DNA from: Methanobrevibacter millerae
GTDB lineage: Archaea; Methanobacteriota; Methanobacteria; Methanobacteriales; Methanobacteriaceae
DNA: 64,000 bases
NCBI RefSeq assembly: GCF_900103415.1
Contig: NZ_FMXB01000005.1
Location: 23,319 to 87,318 of the forward strand
Direction: 5' to 3'
The notes beneath the pieces are model-generated. The model was given only the letters and a program-made list of their open reading frames with translations. It did not search any database and was not told the DNA's origin. Positions 18,761 to 29,532 of this stretch are shown here, one piece after another (position 1 is the first letter of the stretch; every line of letters begins with the position of its first letter). The position numbers were made by a program, and so were the translations under genes.

Positions 18761-19807
18761 TTATCCTAATCCTCCTATGTCATCGCCACGAATGCCGTTT
18801 CGCATTTTGACGCTCTCATTAAGTATTTCATCATAGTTTTCTTCGTCAATAATCTTAATTATCGGGAAGGAATCATCGTCAAAGACCTCAAAGAACCTTT
18901 CCCTTATCTCGCTGTTAATTTCATAACCGTCAAACAGTTCATTAATGCTTTCAGTTGAGTTATAGTCGTTAATAAAGTCCAGGACTTTATTTTTATCATT
19001 ATTTGCATAGATATCGGCAATCACTGCGGTTGCTATTGCGCTTGGCGATACTATAGCTATCTGAGCCACTTTTAACGGATATTCGTTGCCGTTGAATGAT
19101 ATTGATATTCCATTGTTCTTAAAGGCAAATTCCAGCGGCTCCACATCGGTTATGCTGTCACCAATATATAAAATCTGATTGACATCGATTTTATCCTTTT
19201 CAATAATGTCGTCAATTGCCAGTTTTTTGCCGAGGCCACCGACAACATCTATTTTTTTGATTTCTTCATAAATGGCCATTTTCGGGATTTCTTCAAAGAA
19301 TATCTCATCGAACAGCCCATAATCTTCAGGATTTTCAAGAATCTGATTTTTGAATTGGGCAACTTTTTGCATTTCCTCATCATTTAAAGAGAGGACATCT
19401 ACATCAACTTTTGTATAATATGTATTCTCAAATGGAAATTCCATATAATTGGACAAAGCTTCAATATATTGGCCATAACTGGTACTGACTATGTAAGTAT
19501 TCATAGCTTCCTTCAAGTATTTTAACAGGAATTTTGAATCCCTGACAGCATAAATATTATTGCGTGAAAAATCAATCATGTCCCTGTTTTCAAGCTTTTC
19601 AAGAACGAAAAACGGCAGTATTAACTTCAATGTATTTCCTGCCTTGTAGCCGTCCTTTTTGACAACGTCAACAAGATAGTCATCATACAGACTGAGAATC
19701 TTAAATAGTTCGCCCCCGTTTTCTATGAAATGCTCGCATAATTCAAATGCGTTATCGTTAAGCGTTAACGGTCCTTCACAGTCCGTAATAAATGATTTTT
19801 CAAACAT
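18761..19807 (-). CDS. ehaR: Energy-converting hydrogenase A subunit R (HAD-like)
   Basis: The 348 residues begin [11 protein letters not shown], a HAD-type motif I variant, and carry [14 protein letters not shown] near residue 215, the HAD motif IV GDSxTD. It is hydrophilic and therefore cytoplasmic. It sits in the eha order directly after EhaQ, one base clear of the next gene. HAD proteins are phosphatases or phosphomutases; whether this one works catalytically in the hydrogenase complex is unknown. Confidence 0.85.
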   Translation of the reverse strand: MFEKSFITDCEGPLTLNDNAFELCEHFIENGGELFKILSLYDDYLVDVVKKDGYKAGNTLKLILPFFVLEKLENRDMIDFSRNNIYAVRDSKFLLKYLKEAMNTYIVSTSYGQYIEALSNYMEFPFENTYYTKVDVDVLSLNDEEMQKVAQFKNQILENPEDYGLFDEIFFEEIPKMAIYEEIKKIDVVGGLGKKLAIDDIIEKDKIDVNQILYIGDSITDVEPLEFAFKNNGISISFNGNEYPLKVAQIAIVSPSAIATAVIADIYANNDKNKVLDFINDYNSTESINELFDGYEINSEIRERFFEVFDDDSFPIIKIIDEENYDEILNESVKMRNGIRGDDIGGLG

Positions 19808-19811
19808 CTGC

Positions 19812-21170
19812 TCACCTGAAGTTAATAATCCTTATTGAATCCACAGGACAAATGGCTTCACAGGTCCTGCAGTAAATACAGTTATCTTCAATGAAATCGA
19901 CCTTATCGTCATTCAATACCAAAGCGTCACTCGGACAGTTTCTAACGCAGATTTCACATGCCTGACACTTGGTTGAGGAAATGGACAAATCCCCTTCCCT
20001 CTGCTTGTAGAGATATGACCTTGCATAATACAAATCGGTGTCTTTGCTGTAGTAATAATCATCATAAGCTCCGATTGCATCGAACTGACATTGCTCTACG
20101 CATTTTCCGCAGTAAACACAGTTTTTATTAATTGAAATCGGATTCGGACCGTTGAGTTCTATTGCGCCGGTCGGACAGACGTTGTAGCATTCTCCGCAGG
20201 CAACGCATTTTTTATCGTAAACCTCGATGTTTCGATCCATCAGATAGGAACCGAAGAGCCTGTCGAACTTGTTTATTTGAATGCTTGAGTCCAGAACAAC
20301 GCCAAGCTCCCTTTCCATGTGGTCGTTTACCTTGCATTCAATGAAGTTTTCAAAGTTCTGATCATCGAATTCCATGGAAATTGAAGTTGCAACCCTTTTA
20401 AGCACTGAGTTCAGACTGATGAGGTCCAGAGACAGCCTTTTCATGTCATTGTCAACGATTCCGGAAACTATATCGAATGACTTGATTTCACTGTACATCT
20501 TATAGGCCTTTTTACGTGAAGAGTATTTTATTGCGCCTGAAGGGCATGAATGCATACATTCCTCACATCTTGCACAGTACCCCGGATTGATATACGGCAG
20601 CTTATTGGTTCTTCCGACATTGATTGCACCTGTTGAAGGACAGACCCTCGTACAGGTCATACAGCCGATACAGTTGTCCTGGTTGACGACAATGGCTTTT
20701 CCGCCCTTAACGGTTTTCGGAAGCAGCTGCCCGTACTTGATTGCATCGGTAGGACAGACCCTGAAGCAGTATCCGCAGCGCACACATGTATCCTTGTCGA
20801 TTTCACTGTGAGGCGGATTGTTTCCGTCACTTTTAAGGTGGATTGAAGCATTTTTACATGCCTGCACGCACGCACCGCATGCCTTACACAGCTTGATGTT
20901 GATGATAGGAACTTCCTCCTTAATAGGAGGGTCCATATGCACATCAAGGGTAATTGCATCATAAGGGCATGAATTTCGGCATAAAACACATCCGAAACAG
21001 GTATTTTTAATTTTTATTAAATTATCAACATTATCCATATAAATTGCATCGATAGGACATGAATCAAGACATGGCTTGTCCTTGCACTTTTCACATTTCG
21101 TCTGGTCAATAAGATAATCGACATCAACATGCCTTAACGGTCTTGGAGTTTTTGTATAACTGTCAATCAT
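19812..21170 (-). CDS. ehaQ: Energy-converting hydrogenase A subunit Q, 10[4Fe-4S] polyferredoxin
   Basis: About 452 residues from the ATG at 21170, preceded by GGAG. I count ten ferredoxin-type motifs (CEKCKDKPCLDSCP, CFGCVLC, CKACGAC, CVRCGYC, CIGCMTC, CARCEEC, CVACGEC, CVYCGKC, CQACEIC, CIYCRTC), exactly the ten [4Fe-4S] units described for the Eha polyferredoxin. It should pass electrons between EhaN/O and soluble ferredoxin. It overlaps or abuts the ehaP stop. Confidence 0.95.
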   Translation of the reverse strand: MIDSYTKTPRPLRHVDVDYLIDQTKCEKCKDKPCLDSCPIDAIYMDNVDNLIKIKNTCFGCVLCRNSCPYDAITLDVHMDPPIKEEVPIINIKLCKACGACVQACKNASIHLKSDGNNPPHSEIDKDTCVRCGYCFRVCPTDAIKYGQLLPKTVKGGKAIVVNQDNCIGCMTCTRVCPSTGAINVGRTNKLPYINPGYCARCEECMHSCPSGAIKYSSRKKAYKMYSEIKSFDIVSGIVDNDMKRLSLDLISLNSVLKRVATSISMEFDDQNFENFIECKVNDHMERELGVVLDSSIQINKFDRLFGSYLMDRNIEVYDKKCVACGECYNVCPTGAIELNGPNPISINKNCVYCGKCVEQCQFDAIGAYDDYYYSKDTDLYYARSYLYKQREGDLSISSTKCQACEICVRNCPSDALVLNDDKVDFIEDNCIYCRTCEAICPVDSIRIINFR

Positions 21171-21175
21171 GATAA

Positions 21176-22204
21176 TCACTCCATCAAAAGCTCCTCATTT
21201 AAATTGGATGCCTTTACAGTAGTGTGAATAATCCTGTCCTCTCCGAGAGAGAATTTTGCAATAAAGTATTTTATTACTGAGAAAGGACAAGTCTGGTAAC
21301 ATATACTGCATCTCAAACATCTGTTCTTGTCTCTTACAATCGTATCTTCATCTTCATCAAAGGAAATGCAGCCTGTCGGACAATCCGGAATGCACAGCTG
21401 ACATTTCTTACATTTGCTTTTATCCCAGTCAATGATTCGTATTTTAAGTCTGTTGATTGCATTGGAAATTATTTCAAAGCTGACTTCTTCGTCAGGAATG
21501 ATTTTAAGGGCTTCATCCCATATGTCATCCAAAGGAACGTCATACTGAAGCAGCCTGTCCTTTTCCAAAGACCTCAAATCCTCTTCCTTCGAATTTATGT
21601 AGTCTTCAACATAATTTACAGTCAAAAGAATCAAATCTTTTTGGTCCTGAAGGTTTTCGACAAATACGCCCTTCATTGCTCCGCTTACAGGACAGACCTC
21701 AATACATTCTCCGCAGGAAATGCAGTTGAGCTGATCCACATGCAGCTTGTCGTTTACAATTGATATTGCATTGACGGGACACTTTTTCATACACTTTTTA
21801 CATTTAATACACAGATAATCGTCAATGATGTACTGCCTTTTGGAAGGAATGATATTGAATTCAGGCCTTATCAAATGATTTTCACCGCATTCAAGAGTTT
21901 TCGGGTCAGTCGGACAGACTTCAGCACAGAATCCGCAGCGAATGCAAGCGCCGTTAAAGATAACCGGATAAGTCAAACCTTCTCCGGTTTCATCATCCTT
22001 TTCACGGACAATCTTGATTGCGTTCGGTGAAGGACATGAAACTGTACATGCTCCGCATCCGATACAGTACTCCTTATTTACGGTAGGGAAATTTCTAAAC
22101 CTTTCCGGTTTTTCGGCAAGTTCAGGCATGGATTTGGCATTTGTAAACGCATCTGCCCATGCTCTTCTTGCAAAATCATAGATGTACCACATTAGAGATG
22201 ACAT
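21176..22204 (-). CDS. ehaP: Energy-converting hydrogenase A subunit P, 6[4Fe-4S] polyferredoxin
   Basis: The 342 residues contain six motifs (CIGCGACTVSCP, CIRCGFC, CIKCKKC, CISCGEC, CKKCQLC, CLRCSIC), matching the 6[4Fe-4S] polyferredoxin of the eha operon. A helical linker lies between clusters 4 and 5. It starts one base after the ehaO stop with a GGGGGAAAG site upstream. Confidence 0.95.
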   Translation of the reverse strand: MSSLMWYIYDFARRAWADAFTNAKSMPELAEKPERFRNFPTVNKEYCIGCGACTVSCPSPNAIKIVREKDDETGEGLTYPVIFNGACIRCGFCAEVCPTDPKTLECGENHLIRPEFNIIPSKRQYIIDDYLCIKCKKCMKKCPVNAISIVNDKLHVDQLNCISCGECIEVCPVSGAMKGVFVENLQDQKDLILLTVNYVEDYINSKEEDLRSLEKDRLLQYDVPLDDIWDEALKIIPDEEVSFEIISNAINRLKIRIIDWDKSKCKKCQLCIPDCPTGCISFDEDEDTIVRDKNRCLRCSICYQTCPFSVIKYFIAKFSLGEDRIIHTTVKASNLNEELLME

Positions 22205-23329
22205 TTACTTTCCCCCATATAAATCAGTTAAATAAGTTTTGCCATGCTCGTTTGTAACCGCTACCCTTTCTGCACAGGCAACGCAAGGATCGCATGATGC
22301 ATAAGTTGAAATCGCATCGGAGATTGTAGGAACGTCCCTGATCATGTATTTGGCGCATGAATCCATATTCGGAATACTTGGAGTTCTGATTGAAATGTGC
22401 TTAATCAGGTTTCCGTTGGTTTCAATAGTATATGTTACCTCACCGCGGGGAGCCTCGTTTCTCCACTGGGCGTATCCGGATTTGAGTTCCACCGGAACGC
22501 GTATGTCTCCCTTAGGGATATTCTCAATGGCCTGCCTGACCAGACTGATGGATTCTGGAATCTCATCGAACCTGTTGAGGGTTCTTGCGTAGTTGTCCCC
22601 TTCCTTTCTCCAAATCGTTTTAAAGTCAAAGTAATCCTTATATGTATAGTGGCCTTCACGATAATCGTATTTTATTCCGGAACCTCTTCCGATCGGGCCG
22701 ACAGCCCTTCCTCTGATTGCTTCCTTCTTGGTCATCAATCCTACACCCTTACAACGAAGACCTAGAGCCGGACCTTCGGCAAATAATTCACGGGTGGTTT
22801 CGAAATGGTCTTCTATCTTTTTAAGGTTTTCTAAAATAGGCTCGAAATGGCGCTCGTCGGCATCCATCTTAACTCCTCCGACAACGTTCCATCCCATATT
22901 GACCCTGTTACCGGTCAAGAGTTCAATTGAATCCATTGCATACTCCCTGAGCTCCAATACCTGCATGAATAAAGTTTCATGGTCCATTGACTTGAAAAAG
23001 GTTGAGTTTGCAAGGAAATGACTTTGAATCCTATCTAATTCGTTGGTAATAACCCTTAGGAACTGTGCCCTTGGAGGAGCCTGGACGCCGCAGATGTTTT
23101 CAATCGTTTCGGCGAAAGTCTGGGTGTGTTCATATGAACAGATTCCGCAAACCCTTTCTGATAAGTAAATACCTCTCTGCCAGGTTTGACCTTCAATAAT
23201 CTTTTCAATACCTCTGTGCACATAACCGTATTCTATTTCTGCCTTAACCACTCTTTCTCCTTCAGTCTGGAGTTTAAGACGAATAGGTTCCTTTAAGGCA
23301 GGATGAATAGGACCGATAGGCATTATCAT
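22205..23329 (-). CDS. ehaO: Energy-converting hydrogenase A large subunit (catalytic [NiFe])
   Basis: The 374 residues carry both nickel-binding pairs: [13 protein letters not shown] near residue 59 and [11 protein letters not shown] near residue 350. The C-terminus is short with no His-ended extension, as in group 4 hydrogenases that need no maturation cleavage. It oxidises H2 to reduce ferredoxin using the ion gradient, replenishing methanogenesis intermediates. The start overlaps the ehaN stop (ATGA). Confidence 0.97.
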   Translation of the reverse strand: MIMPIGPIHPALKEPIRLKLQTEGERVVKAEIEYGYVHRGIEKIIEGQTWQRGIYLSERVCGICSYEHTQTFAETIENICGVQAPPRAQFLRVITNELDRIQSHFLANSTFFKSMDHETLFMQVLELREYAMDSIELLTGNRVNMGWNVVGGVKMDADERHFEPILENLKKIEDHFETTRELFAEGPALGLRCKGVGLMTKKEAIRGRAVGPIGRGSGIKYDYREGHYTYKDYFDFKTIWRKEGDNYARTLNRFDEIPESISLVRQAIENIPKGDIRVPVELKSGYAQWRNEAPRGEVTYTIETNGNLIKHISIRTPSIPNMDSCAKYMIRDVPTISDAISTYASCDPCVACAERVAVTNEHGKTYLTDLYGGK

Positions 23330-23775
23330 TTCTTCTCCCTCCCACGATCAGCAATAGCTTGAGGACCAACTGCCAAAATGGCCTCTAAAATTTCACTAGG
23401 CCTTGGAGGACATCCCGGAACTGAAGCGTCAACTGGAATGAAATTGGAAGCAGGAGCGTAAACGTGACCTCCTTCCTGATTGAAAACGTCCCCTGATATC
23501 GGACAGTTTCCAATGGACACTACTATTTTAGGCTCCGGAGCCTTATCGTAAACCCTTTTAAGGTTTGTTCTCCATTGCTCTGTAACGGCACCAGTCAACA
23601 ATAGGACATCAGCCTCACGAGGATTATTGTGAACGTAAATACCGTATTGCTCCAAATCATATCTTGGAGACAAAAGCGCAACGCATTCAACATCGCATCC
23701 ATTGCATCCTCCGCAATTTACGATGCAGACATGAATTGAGCTTTTCCTCACAACATCCTTAATTGAATCTAACAT
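23326..23775 (-). CDS. ehaN: Energy-converting hydrogenase A small subunit
   Basis: The 149 residues hold the proximal cluster ligands [11 protein letters not shown] (about 21-31), a middle Cys in [12 protein letters not shown], and VPGCPPRP near residue 132, as in NuoB-like group 4 small subunits. It pairs with EhaO at the membrane. It lies 13 bases after the ehaM stop. Confidence 0.96.
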   Translation of the reverse strand: MLDSIKDVVRKSSIHVCIVNCGGCNGCDVECVALLSPRYDLEQYGIYVHNNPREADVLLLTGAVTEQWRTNLKRVYDKAPEPKIVVSIGNCPISGDVFNQEGGHVYAPASNFIPVDASVPGCPPRPSEILEAILAVGPQAIADRGREKK

Positions 23776-23788
23776 TTTCTCCCTCTTT

Positions 23789-24175
23789 TTATCTAGAATT
23801 TTTTAATAATTGGAATATTTCCTTATGGCCCTCTTTCAAAGCGTCGGAATAGTTTTTTCCTCCCAACACTTCATGGGCCAGTCTTTTTTGAAGATTTACC
23901 GCATCATCCTTGGATATTAATTCCAAAGTTGATACGAACCAGCATAATCTTAAATCAGCATGAAATCTTTTAACCAAACATTCGTATTCTGCGGTTTCAA
24001 AGGTGGCGTGCAGTGACAAGACTTCAGACATGTTCAATAAGTCAAAAAAGACTTGCTCCAGCTCTTCAGGCGTGCAGTCGAAATCTTCGGATAAAGGCTT
24101 CATTATATCCCTTTGAATCACATAAGTGTCGACCATACGATTTTTCATTAACTCTAATTTTTCATTATCATCCAT
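23789..24175 (-). CDS. ehaM: Energy-converting hydrogenase A subunit M (DUF1959)
   Basis: About 128 residues, all-helical and hydrophilic ([19 protein letters not shown]...[14 protein letters not shown]), consistent with the DUF1959 proteins found only as EhaM. ATG at 24175 or GTG at 24184 are both possible; the ATG is used. Its position between EhaL and the small subunit fits the canonical order. Biochemical role unknown. Confidence 0.88.
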   Translation of the reverse strand: MDDNEKLELMKNRMVDTYVIQRDIMKPLSEDFDCTPEELEQVFFDLLNMSEVLSLHATFETAEYECLVKRFHADLRLCWFVSTLELISKDDAVNLQKRLAHEVLGGKNYSDALKEGHKEIFQLLKNSR

Positions 24176-24185
24176 TGAAATCACA

Positions 24186-24488
24186 TCATACTGCCCAGTG
24201 TAATAATATATAAGCGGCTATGGCCAATACCAGACCTATAGCTGTCTCTTTTCTTCCATATCCAGGTCGTCCTCCCATGACAAAACCTGCCAGGATAAAT
24301 CCTATTCCGGATAAAATGACAATTCCGGAATTGAATGCCAAAATCCAACCAACTGCGGAAATTATAGTATAAGGAATGTTTAAACTACTGTCGGCTACGA
24401 AAGGTTCGCCGTGCAACTTATAGCTGTATACCAATCCCGCAATGGATCCGATAACAAATGCAAGCAAATAAATTAAATAGTCTAACAT
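24186..24488 (-). CDS. ehaL: Energy-converting hydrogenase A subunit L
   Basis: About 100 residues with three hydrophobic helices, starting MLDYLIYLLAFVIGSIAG. GGGAG precedes this ATG, so the 16-residue upstream extension is rejected. It is a membrane subunit recognised from its place between EhaK and EhaM. Confidence 0.85.
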   Translation of the reverse strand: MLDYLIYLLAFVIGSIAGLVYSYKLHGEPFVADSSLNIPYTIISAVGWILAFNSGIVILSGIGFILAGFVMGGRPGYGRKETAIGLVLAIAAYILLHWAV

Positions 24489-24498
24489 GATAATCTCC

Positions 24499-24756
24499 CT
24501 AAATCGGTTTGTAAAGTAATATGAATGAACATACAATTACTATAAACGTTACGAAAAACATTATTTTCTCTATATTCTCAATCTTATGTGCAAAATCACC
24601 CTTATTAGTCAGCAATACAAGAATAGCTAGTATCAATCCCAAAATTGGAATTGGAGCTAAAAGCGTAGAATGGAGAACTGTCGCAAGTAAACCAACAACA
24701 ATTATGCCAATTGCAACCAATCCGGTCATATATACCAAAACTTTTTGTGAACTCAT
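24499..24756 (-). CDS. ehaK: Energy-converting hydrogenase A subunit K
   Basis: 85 residues, mostly three membrane helices (VLVYMTGLVAIGIIVVGLLA and others) with a GGGGAT ribosome site. Assignment rests on gene order after the NuoH-like subunit. Confidence 0.85.
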   Translation of the reverse strand: MSSQKVLVYMTGLVAIGIIVVGLLATVLHSTLLAPIPILGLILAILVLLTNKGDFAHKIENIEKIMFFVTFIVIVCSFILLYKPI

Positions 24757-24769
24757 CTTATCCCCATCC

Positions 24770-25630
24770 CTAAATCAATATCATTATAAGCGTTCCTGCA
24801 AAGCATATCGCTCCAGCCGTTATCTGAGTCATTACTGAATGATTCGGATTCAAAATCGGAGTTACGGCATTGATAAAACCTGTAATGAATGTAATCACAA
24901 TCATTCCTATCAGATAGCCTACTGCAGACAGCGGTCCGAAGAATATCGTTAAGAAAACCCACAGCATTACATACCATGAGATTGATTCTGCAAACATTAT
25001 GAATCCCCTTAGGAATCCGAAGTGCTCCGTTTCAAAACCTGAAATTAATGCCTTGTCTTTTGTTATTCCAAATGGAGAGTATGGAGATTTTGATAACAGT
25101 AGCAAGAAAAACATTATTGCCGCAAGAGGTATTGAAAATGCAAGCGGACCGTTAACAGATTGATAAGCTATAATATTTCCTATATTCATTGAGCCTGTCT
25201 TTAAATAGACAAGCACGATTGCCGCAAATAACGGCAGTTCAGTTGCTGCTGACAATACTGCCCTTACACAGCTTGCCTTTCCGTAAGGTGAACCTGAACT
25301 TGATCCTGAATTGTGCTCCACAATCTTGTAGACCGCATAAACACCGAACAATATTAAAAGTGAATCCTTTGCAACGGGACCTACAATCACACCGACAATC
25401 CAAATTGCAGCCAATATGAATACAATGCCAATATAGAATGGCATTGAAACCGTATTTGGAAATGCCGTTTCCTTAAAGAAGAATTTCAAGGAGTGCAATA
25501 GATGCTGTATGATTGGCGGGCCAGGTCTTTTCTGAACACGTGCCATTATTTTCCTATGCAAACCTAGAAGCAGGCTTCCCGCCAGGAATGCAATAATCAC
25601 ATTAATTAAAATATCTGCCATTAAATTCAT
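24770..25630 (-). CDS. ehaJ: Energy-converting hydrogenase A subunit J (NuoH/HycD-like)
   Basis: The 286-residue membrane protein resembles the NuoH-type subunit of complex I and group 4 hydrogenases. It has [17 protein letters not shown] near residue 26, the cytoplasmic loop that contacts the hydrogenase module, and acidic residues in helices ([19 protein letters not shown]). It couples electron flow to ion movement. Confidence 0.93.
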   Translation of the reverse strand: MNLMADILINVIIAFLAGSLLLGLHRKIMARVQKRPGPPIIQHLLHSLKFFFKETAFPNTVSMPFYIGIVFILAAIWIVGVIVGPVAKDSLLILFGVYAVYKIVEHNSGSSSGSPYGKASCVRAVLSAATELPLFAAIVLVYLKTGSMNIGNIIAYQSVNGPLAFSIPLAAIMFFLLLLSKSPYSPFGITKDKALISGFETEHFGFLRGFIMFAESISWYVMLWVFLTIFFGPLSAVGYLIGMIVITFITGFINAVTPILNPNHSVMTQITAGAICFAGTLIMILI

Positions 25631-25637
25631 AATACCA

Positions 25638-25853
25638 CTAATATCCAGTAAACGGTTCTTTCACCCTTTCTTCCTTATCTTCCTCTCTCGGCTTGGCCAT
25701 TGTAAGCAGGCCGAATGACAAGACCCATAGAGGAATACCGATTATAGCTACCAGATAGACAATCCAGGCCTCTAAACTTATAAATAAACAGGCCAGAATG
25801 GCTATTGTAGATATAACCAATAACACAATACATAAGCTTTTTTGATTAACCAT
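25638..25853 (-). CDS. ehaI: Energy-converting hydrogenase A subunit I
   Basis: About 71 residues with two membrane helices from the ATG at 25853 ([12 protein letters not shown]) and a charged C-terminal tail [11 protein letters not shown]. The longer frame would overlap EhaH further. Assigned by order. Confidence 0.82.
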   Translation of the reverse strand: MVNQKSLCIVLLVISTIAILACLFISLEAWIVYLVAIIGIPLWVLSFGLLTMAKPREEDKEERVKEPFTGY

Positions 25854-25860
25854 ACTCTCA

Positions 25861-26532
25861 CTACCACAATACCAATAATAATATTTCAACAGCCCTTACA
25901 ATAATAAACAAAGAGCTCAAGTGAATAATAACGATGAACGGAGAACCCGGCGTCCTGAACATTTCCGCCTTGCTTGCAAAAAACGGCGCAACTCCGCTTT
26001 CACCCAGAATACCTAAAAGCATTAATACTGCACCGAAAACAACCATTGGGGTTGCCTGCATCTGAGACAATACGGCAAGACTTAATGTTCCAGTTGATGC
26101 AAGAATAATTGCTGCTCCACCGAATAAAGGCAGACTGCACATCATTGCAATCAATCCGTACTGATATGCTGAGTTCAAAACACTAGTCTGTTTAACTGCA
26201 GAAACGATACCGATATTCAAGATACCGATTAATGCCATGAACAGCGTGAAATTAAACAGATCTCCAGTTATCATCGCTCCGGCAGAAGCGATACCGCAGA
26301 TTACTGCCAGAAATCTCCTTTGCTTGAATTCGCTTTTACCCACCTTGACATTGGTGTTTGAAAGCTTCATGAACGTAGCTTCTACCTGCGTTTCAGTCTT
26401 ACTGATAGCTATCAGCAATGTAAATACAAGCAGAACTGCAAATAAGAATAAATTAAGCGGCGTAATATACAATACAATATCCCCGAGAGATATTGTACCC
26501 ATCAAATTTCCTCCAAGCGTAACAAAATCCAT
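25861..26532 (-). CDS. ehaH: Energy-converting hydrogenase A subunit H (short NuoN/MrpD-like)
   Basis: About 223 residues. It resembles half of an antiporter-like NuoL/M/N subunit: [25 protein letters not shown] near residue 78 with the conserved helix, and [15 protein letters not shown] near 190. It is shorter than a full antiporter subunit, as known for Eha. ATG 26532 has GGTGGTGA upstream. Confidence 0.88.
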   Translation of the reverse strand: MDFVTLGGNLMGTISLGDIVLYITPLNLFLFAVLLVFTLLIAISKTETQVEATFMKLSNTNVKVGKSEFKQRRFLAVICGIASAGAMITGDLFNFTLFMALIGILNIGIVSAVKQTSVLNSAYQYGLIAMMCSLPLFGGAAIILASTGTLSLAVLSQMQATPMVVFGAVLMLLGILGESGVAPFFASKAEMFRTPGSPFIVIIHLSSLFIIVRAVEILLLVLW

Positions 26533-26541
26533 ATTCACCAC

Positions 26542-27237
26542 CTACTCCTTATCAATGTCCTCTCTCATAAGCAGACCTATTAAACCTACTTTTGAAGCTA
26601 CTTTTAATAGTAAACCGCAAGCTGCCAAGAATAAACTTAGTACCCACAAATTAGGAGCAACAAAGAACAATACAAATCCGATAATCCATAAACACCATGC
26701 TATACCTGAAACGCCCGCAATGCCGTCAATGACCAATACAGGCATTCCTCTTGCCTTTTTAGACAATGCATACAAGACCATTCCTCCACCGGCTACTGCA
26801 CCTCCGGTAAATCCGGTCAAAAATATTCCATAAGCTATCAATACCAAAGCTATGAAATTAGGAGCCGTAGTCATGATTTCCATGTCCAGAGCGAAAGGCT
26901 GAGGGAAAAGTGAAGTTGATTTGGTCAAGTTTCCTCTAGGATTGGCCTCGATTTTGTGCATTTCCCTTGAAATCAAAATTTCTGAAATAGCTAAAGTTTC
27001 AGCCAGCTCTACAACCAGACCCGGCAGAATCAATGCCTCGGCCAGATCGGTTCCGACTGCGGAAACGACAATTATCATGGCAAGTCCAATCAAATCAGTC
27101 AATATAAGGATATGAATCTCTTCCCTTCTCAAGGCTATTGCCATTGAACCGATAAATCCGACGATTAAAGCAGCGTAAATGGCCGGAAGATACATTGAAA
27201 CGAACTCGGCCGGAACATATGAAGGTATTAATATCAT
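26542..27237 (-). CDS. ehaG: Energy-converting hydrogenase A subunit G
   Basis: 231 residues, about seven membrane helices with a cytoplasmic loop (EISEILISREMHKIEANPRG is close to its core). The start shares one base with the ehaF stop (TGATG). Assigned by order and length. Confidence 0.87.
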   Translation of the reverse strand: MILIPSYVPAEFVSMYLPAIYAALIVGFIGSMAIALRREEIHILILTDLIGLAMIIVVSAVGTDLAEALILPGLVVELAETLAISEILISREMHKIEANPRGNLTKSTSLFPQPFALDMEIMTTAPNFIALVLIAYGIFLTGFTGGAVAGGGMVLYALSKKARGMPVLVIDGIAGVSGIAWCLWIIGFVLFFVAPNLWVLSLFLAACGLLLKVASKVGLIGLLMREDIDKE

Positions 27238-27818
27238 CAGTTATCCCTCCTTAACTGTTTGGCCCTTGCCTTTTCATCGCTTAGCTTGACTTCGCGAGCC
27301 ACTCTTGCGGAATCATCAGCGGCCTTTTTCAGGTCCTTTTCGATGTCCCTTCTTTTCATCGTGTAATTGATGGTCAGCCATGAGGCTATAATGAAGGCCA
27401 TCATCAGTATTGATGATTCGAGAATCGTATCGAAACCTCTGGTATAATAGAGCACTTCATCGATAAGTCCGCCCGGAGACGAATAGATTGACGTTCCGAA
27501 GTATGGTGAAATCGATGACACCCACTCGGCCAGAGGAGACATATATCCCGTTATCATTCCCAATTCCTTGGAATTTTCAGGATATTGTGCCTTAATTATT
27601 CCCGGCTCTTTTAATACCTCACCGCCCCTGTCATAAGGAGCTAAGGCAAGGCCTTCATCAGCTTGAACTTGAGGAGCCGGCCTTGTATAAATTTGATCCG
27701 GATTTAAAGCCATAGGCACTACAAATCCGATAATCAGTATAACGCCCAGACAGAATGCAAAGAGACGTGGGACGTTTTTAGGGTCAGCCAGCTTATTCCA
27801 GATTTTACCTATTTTCAT
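27237..27818 (-). CDS. ehaF: Energy-converting hydrogenase A subunit F
   Basis: 193 residues: one membrane helix near residue 20, a polar external stretch, then another pair of helices and a charged coiled tail ([21 protein letters not shown]). MrpB/MbhE-like architecture is possible. ATGA overlap with ehaE. Confidence 0.86.
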   Translation of the reverse strand: MKIGKIWNKLADPKNVPRLFAFCLGVILIIGFVVPMALNPDQIYTRPAPQVQADEGLALAPYDRGGEVLKEPGIIKAQYPENSKELGMITGYMSPLAEWVSSISPYFGTSIYSSPGGLIDEVLYYTRGFDTILESSILMMAFIIASWLTINYTMKRRDIEKDLKKAADDSARVAREVKLSDEKARAKQLRRDN

Positions 27819-28075
27819 ACGTCCGCCCCCATTTCTTCCAAGCGAATAATAGCTCTGAATAAAATTAAAGTAATGACAACCGTTGTCGCAACCAGTGTCA
27901 ATAGCGCAAGCACATGATTATATGATAATAATATTAAACATACTCCTATTGAGGCCACTTCGGTATTGAATGTCCTGACAATAGGGTCTTTAACGCCCGG
28001 ACCCCATGCTGTGGCCAAACTGCCGACGATGGCAAGCACGATTCCGAAATAGAAGAACAAATTAACGCTAATCAT
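27815..28075 (-). CDS. ehaE: Energy-converting hydrogenase A subunit E
   Basis: About 86 residues, three helices; the ATG at 28075 has GGTGAG upstream and the start overlaps the ehaD stop. The sequence ([14 protein letters not shown]) resembles MrpG-like subunits of Na+/H+ antiporters. Confidence 0.86.
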   Translation of the reverse strand: MISVNLFFYFGIVLAIVGSLATAWGPGVKDPIVRTFNTEVASIGVCLILLSYNHVLALLTLVATTVVITLILFRAIIRLEEMGADV

Positions 28076-28337
28076 GCAACTCACCACTTTCAACCTTTTT
28101 GAATCTGATTTCCTTGATTTTTACAATGGCCATTATGAAGACCAGAGTTGACAACGGACCGGACAGGGCAACAAACAATGCCACATCCAGATATTTGAAC
28201 AGGACTACAGTCAGCAGGAATCCTGCATCGAGGATTGAAAACATTATGACCTTATCCATAGGCTTTTCAAGCATTATGATGCCCACGGCACCAATCGCCA
28301 TCAATGCAATTGCAATTAAAGATACGAAAAACTCCAT
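28068..28337 (-). CDS. ehaD: Energy-converting hydrogenase A subunit D
   Basis: 89 residues, three helices, MrpF/MbhB-like size, with [19 protein letters not shown]. It lies 10 bases after ehaC and overlaps ehaE. Confidence 0.86.
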   Translation of the reverse strand: MEFFVSLIAIALMAIGAVGIIMLEKPMDKVIMFSILDAGFLLTVVLFKYLDVALFVALSGPLSTLVFIMAIVKIKEIRFKKVESGELHD

Positions 28338-28347
28338 AGTAATCCCC

Positions 28348-28596
28348 TCAATCTAAAAGTATCTCCTCATCCAGTTTTTTCAAGGTGTAAGCAATTGCAT
28401 TTGCGCTGATTGTAGAACAGATAAAGAATGCTGCCGCAACGATAAGAGCGAAAGGTGTGTTGATAACCAGGGCTATGAGCGCAGATACGCCGAAGCCGAT
28501 AACGTTTAGATACAGGAGTCTTTCGGCTATGTTTTTGGTTATCAATGCCCTTAAAGCGACAAATATTAAAATTACACCAATTATTTCAACGTACAT
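28348..28596 (-). CDS. ehaC: Energy-converting hydrogenase A subunit C
   Basis: About 82 residues, three helices, from the ATG at 28596 with GGGGATG before it. The stop of ehaB lies just upstream, so translational coupling is likely. It has the size of MrpF-type subunits. Confidence 0.85.
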   Translation of the reverse strand: MYVEIIGVILIFVALRALITKNIAERLLYLNVIGFGVSALIALVINTPFALIVAAAFFICSTISANAIAYTLKKLDEEILLD

Positions 28597-28598
28597 AA

Positions 28599-29099
28599 TC
28601 AATCATCCCCGGCATGTCTATTAAACTTATCGGCTATCTTACCAAGAAGGATAGATGCCTTAACCTGATCGATACCTTGGACAGTCAATATGGCTATAAC
28701 CATACCTACAATAAACATTTCAGGAGTCAGTCCTATAAAGGAAAATATAAAAATAAGCGCTGTAGCGGTTAAAGCTCCGGTTGTTCCGGCATATCCTGGA
28801 TCGGCGCATAATCTGTTTCCGATAAATACCAGAAATGCGGCAATGATTCCTCCGGGAATGCCCAAAACAAGATATCCAATAGATGCTATTAACGTACCGG
28901 CTGATGCGTCAGGAGAACACAGAATGTTTCCCTGGAAGAATCCTCCGGCAATATCTCCATTTCTTTTCTTAATTGATTCCCCAACGATTCTAGCCCCTTG
29001 AACGCCCGGCTGTTCAGGAAGTCCGAAATAGGTATCAACGATTACAAAGTTCAGCCAGCAGATAACTGCGGCCAGTATTACTCCTATTATCTCATTCAT
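28599..29099 (-). CDS. ehaB: Energy-converting hydrogenase A subunit B
   Basis: 166 residues with four or five helices and a loop containing [19 protein letters not shown] overlap with ehaA. Second gene in canonical eha order. Confidence 0.87.
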   Translation of the reverse strand: MNEIIGVILAAVICWLNFVIVDTYFGLPEQPGVQGARIVGESIKKRNGDIAGGFFQGNILCSPDASAGTLIASIGYLVLGIPGGIIAAFLVFIGNRLCADPGYAGTTGALTATALIFIFSFIGLTPEMFIVGMVIAILTVQGIDQVKASILLGKIADKFNRHAGDD

Positions 29100-29470
29100 T
29101 TATCTTCCTCCTGAGCGGGGGATGGGAATATATAATCAAATAAATATTTTACAAACAATGCGGAACAAATTCCGATAATTGCAGCCAGCAAAAGTCCATT
29201 ATACTTGAAAGTGTAATTTAAAACCAGGAATAATGAAAGAACACCAATTGCGATAATTGGAGTTGGATAAACTGCACTTACATCAAAGGAATACCTATAA
29301 GGCATACTTGGCAATAATGGAACTCTTAAAATCAATGCAACTATGATAGATACGACAATAGCTACCAGATACGCCAGAATCATATCAAAATAACTGATTG
29401 ATATATTTGAAAGACCATAAACATTAGCTATAGCTAGTGAGCCTACGGTAGTGTGCACTAACTCAAACAT
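29096..29470 (-). CDS. ehaA: Energy-converting hydrogenase A subunit A
   Basis: 124 residues with three or four helices and a polar loop ([19 protein letters not shown]). GGGAG precedes the ATG. It is the first gene of the 18-gene operon, and the AT-rich spacer upstream carries the promoter. Confidence 0.87.
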   Translation of the reverse strand: MFELVHTTVGSLAIANVYGLSNISISYFDMILAYLVAIVVSIIVALILRVPLLPSMPYRYSFDVSAVYPTPIIAIGVLSLFLVLNYTFKYNGLLLAAIIGICSALFVKYLFDYIFPSPAQEEDK

Positions 29471-29513
29471 ATTAACTCCCTCTTATATTATAATATAATT
29501 TAATTTATAACTA

Positions 29514-29532
29514 AAAAAATATATAAATCTTT
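29514..29532 (-). promoter_or_regulatory. Probable eha operon promoter (TATA box)
   Basis: On the minus strand AAAAAGA followed by TTTATATA lies about 50 bases before the ehaA start, leaving room for a short leader with the GGGAG site. It is the best TATA match in the 267-base spacer 29471-29737, which shows no ORF. Confidence 0.5.

Noticed and set aside
18087-18836. Plus-strand ORFs opposite the Ftr-like and ehaR genes
   Set aside because: Antisense shadows of conserved genes; their composition is that of reversed codons.
15096-29470. Ehb hydrogenase operon
   Set aside because: Considered first, but 6 and 10 cluster polyferredoxins, the EhaM-type helical subunit and the 18-gene order fit Eha, not Ehb.
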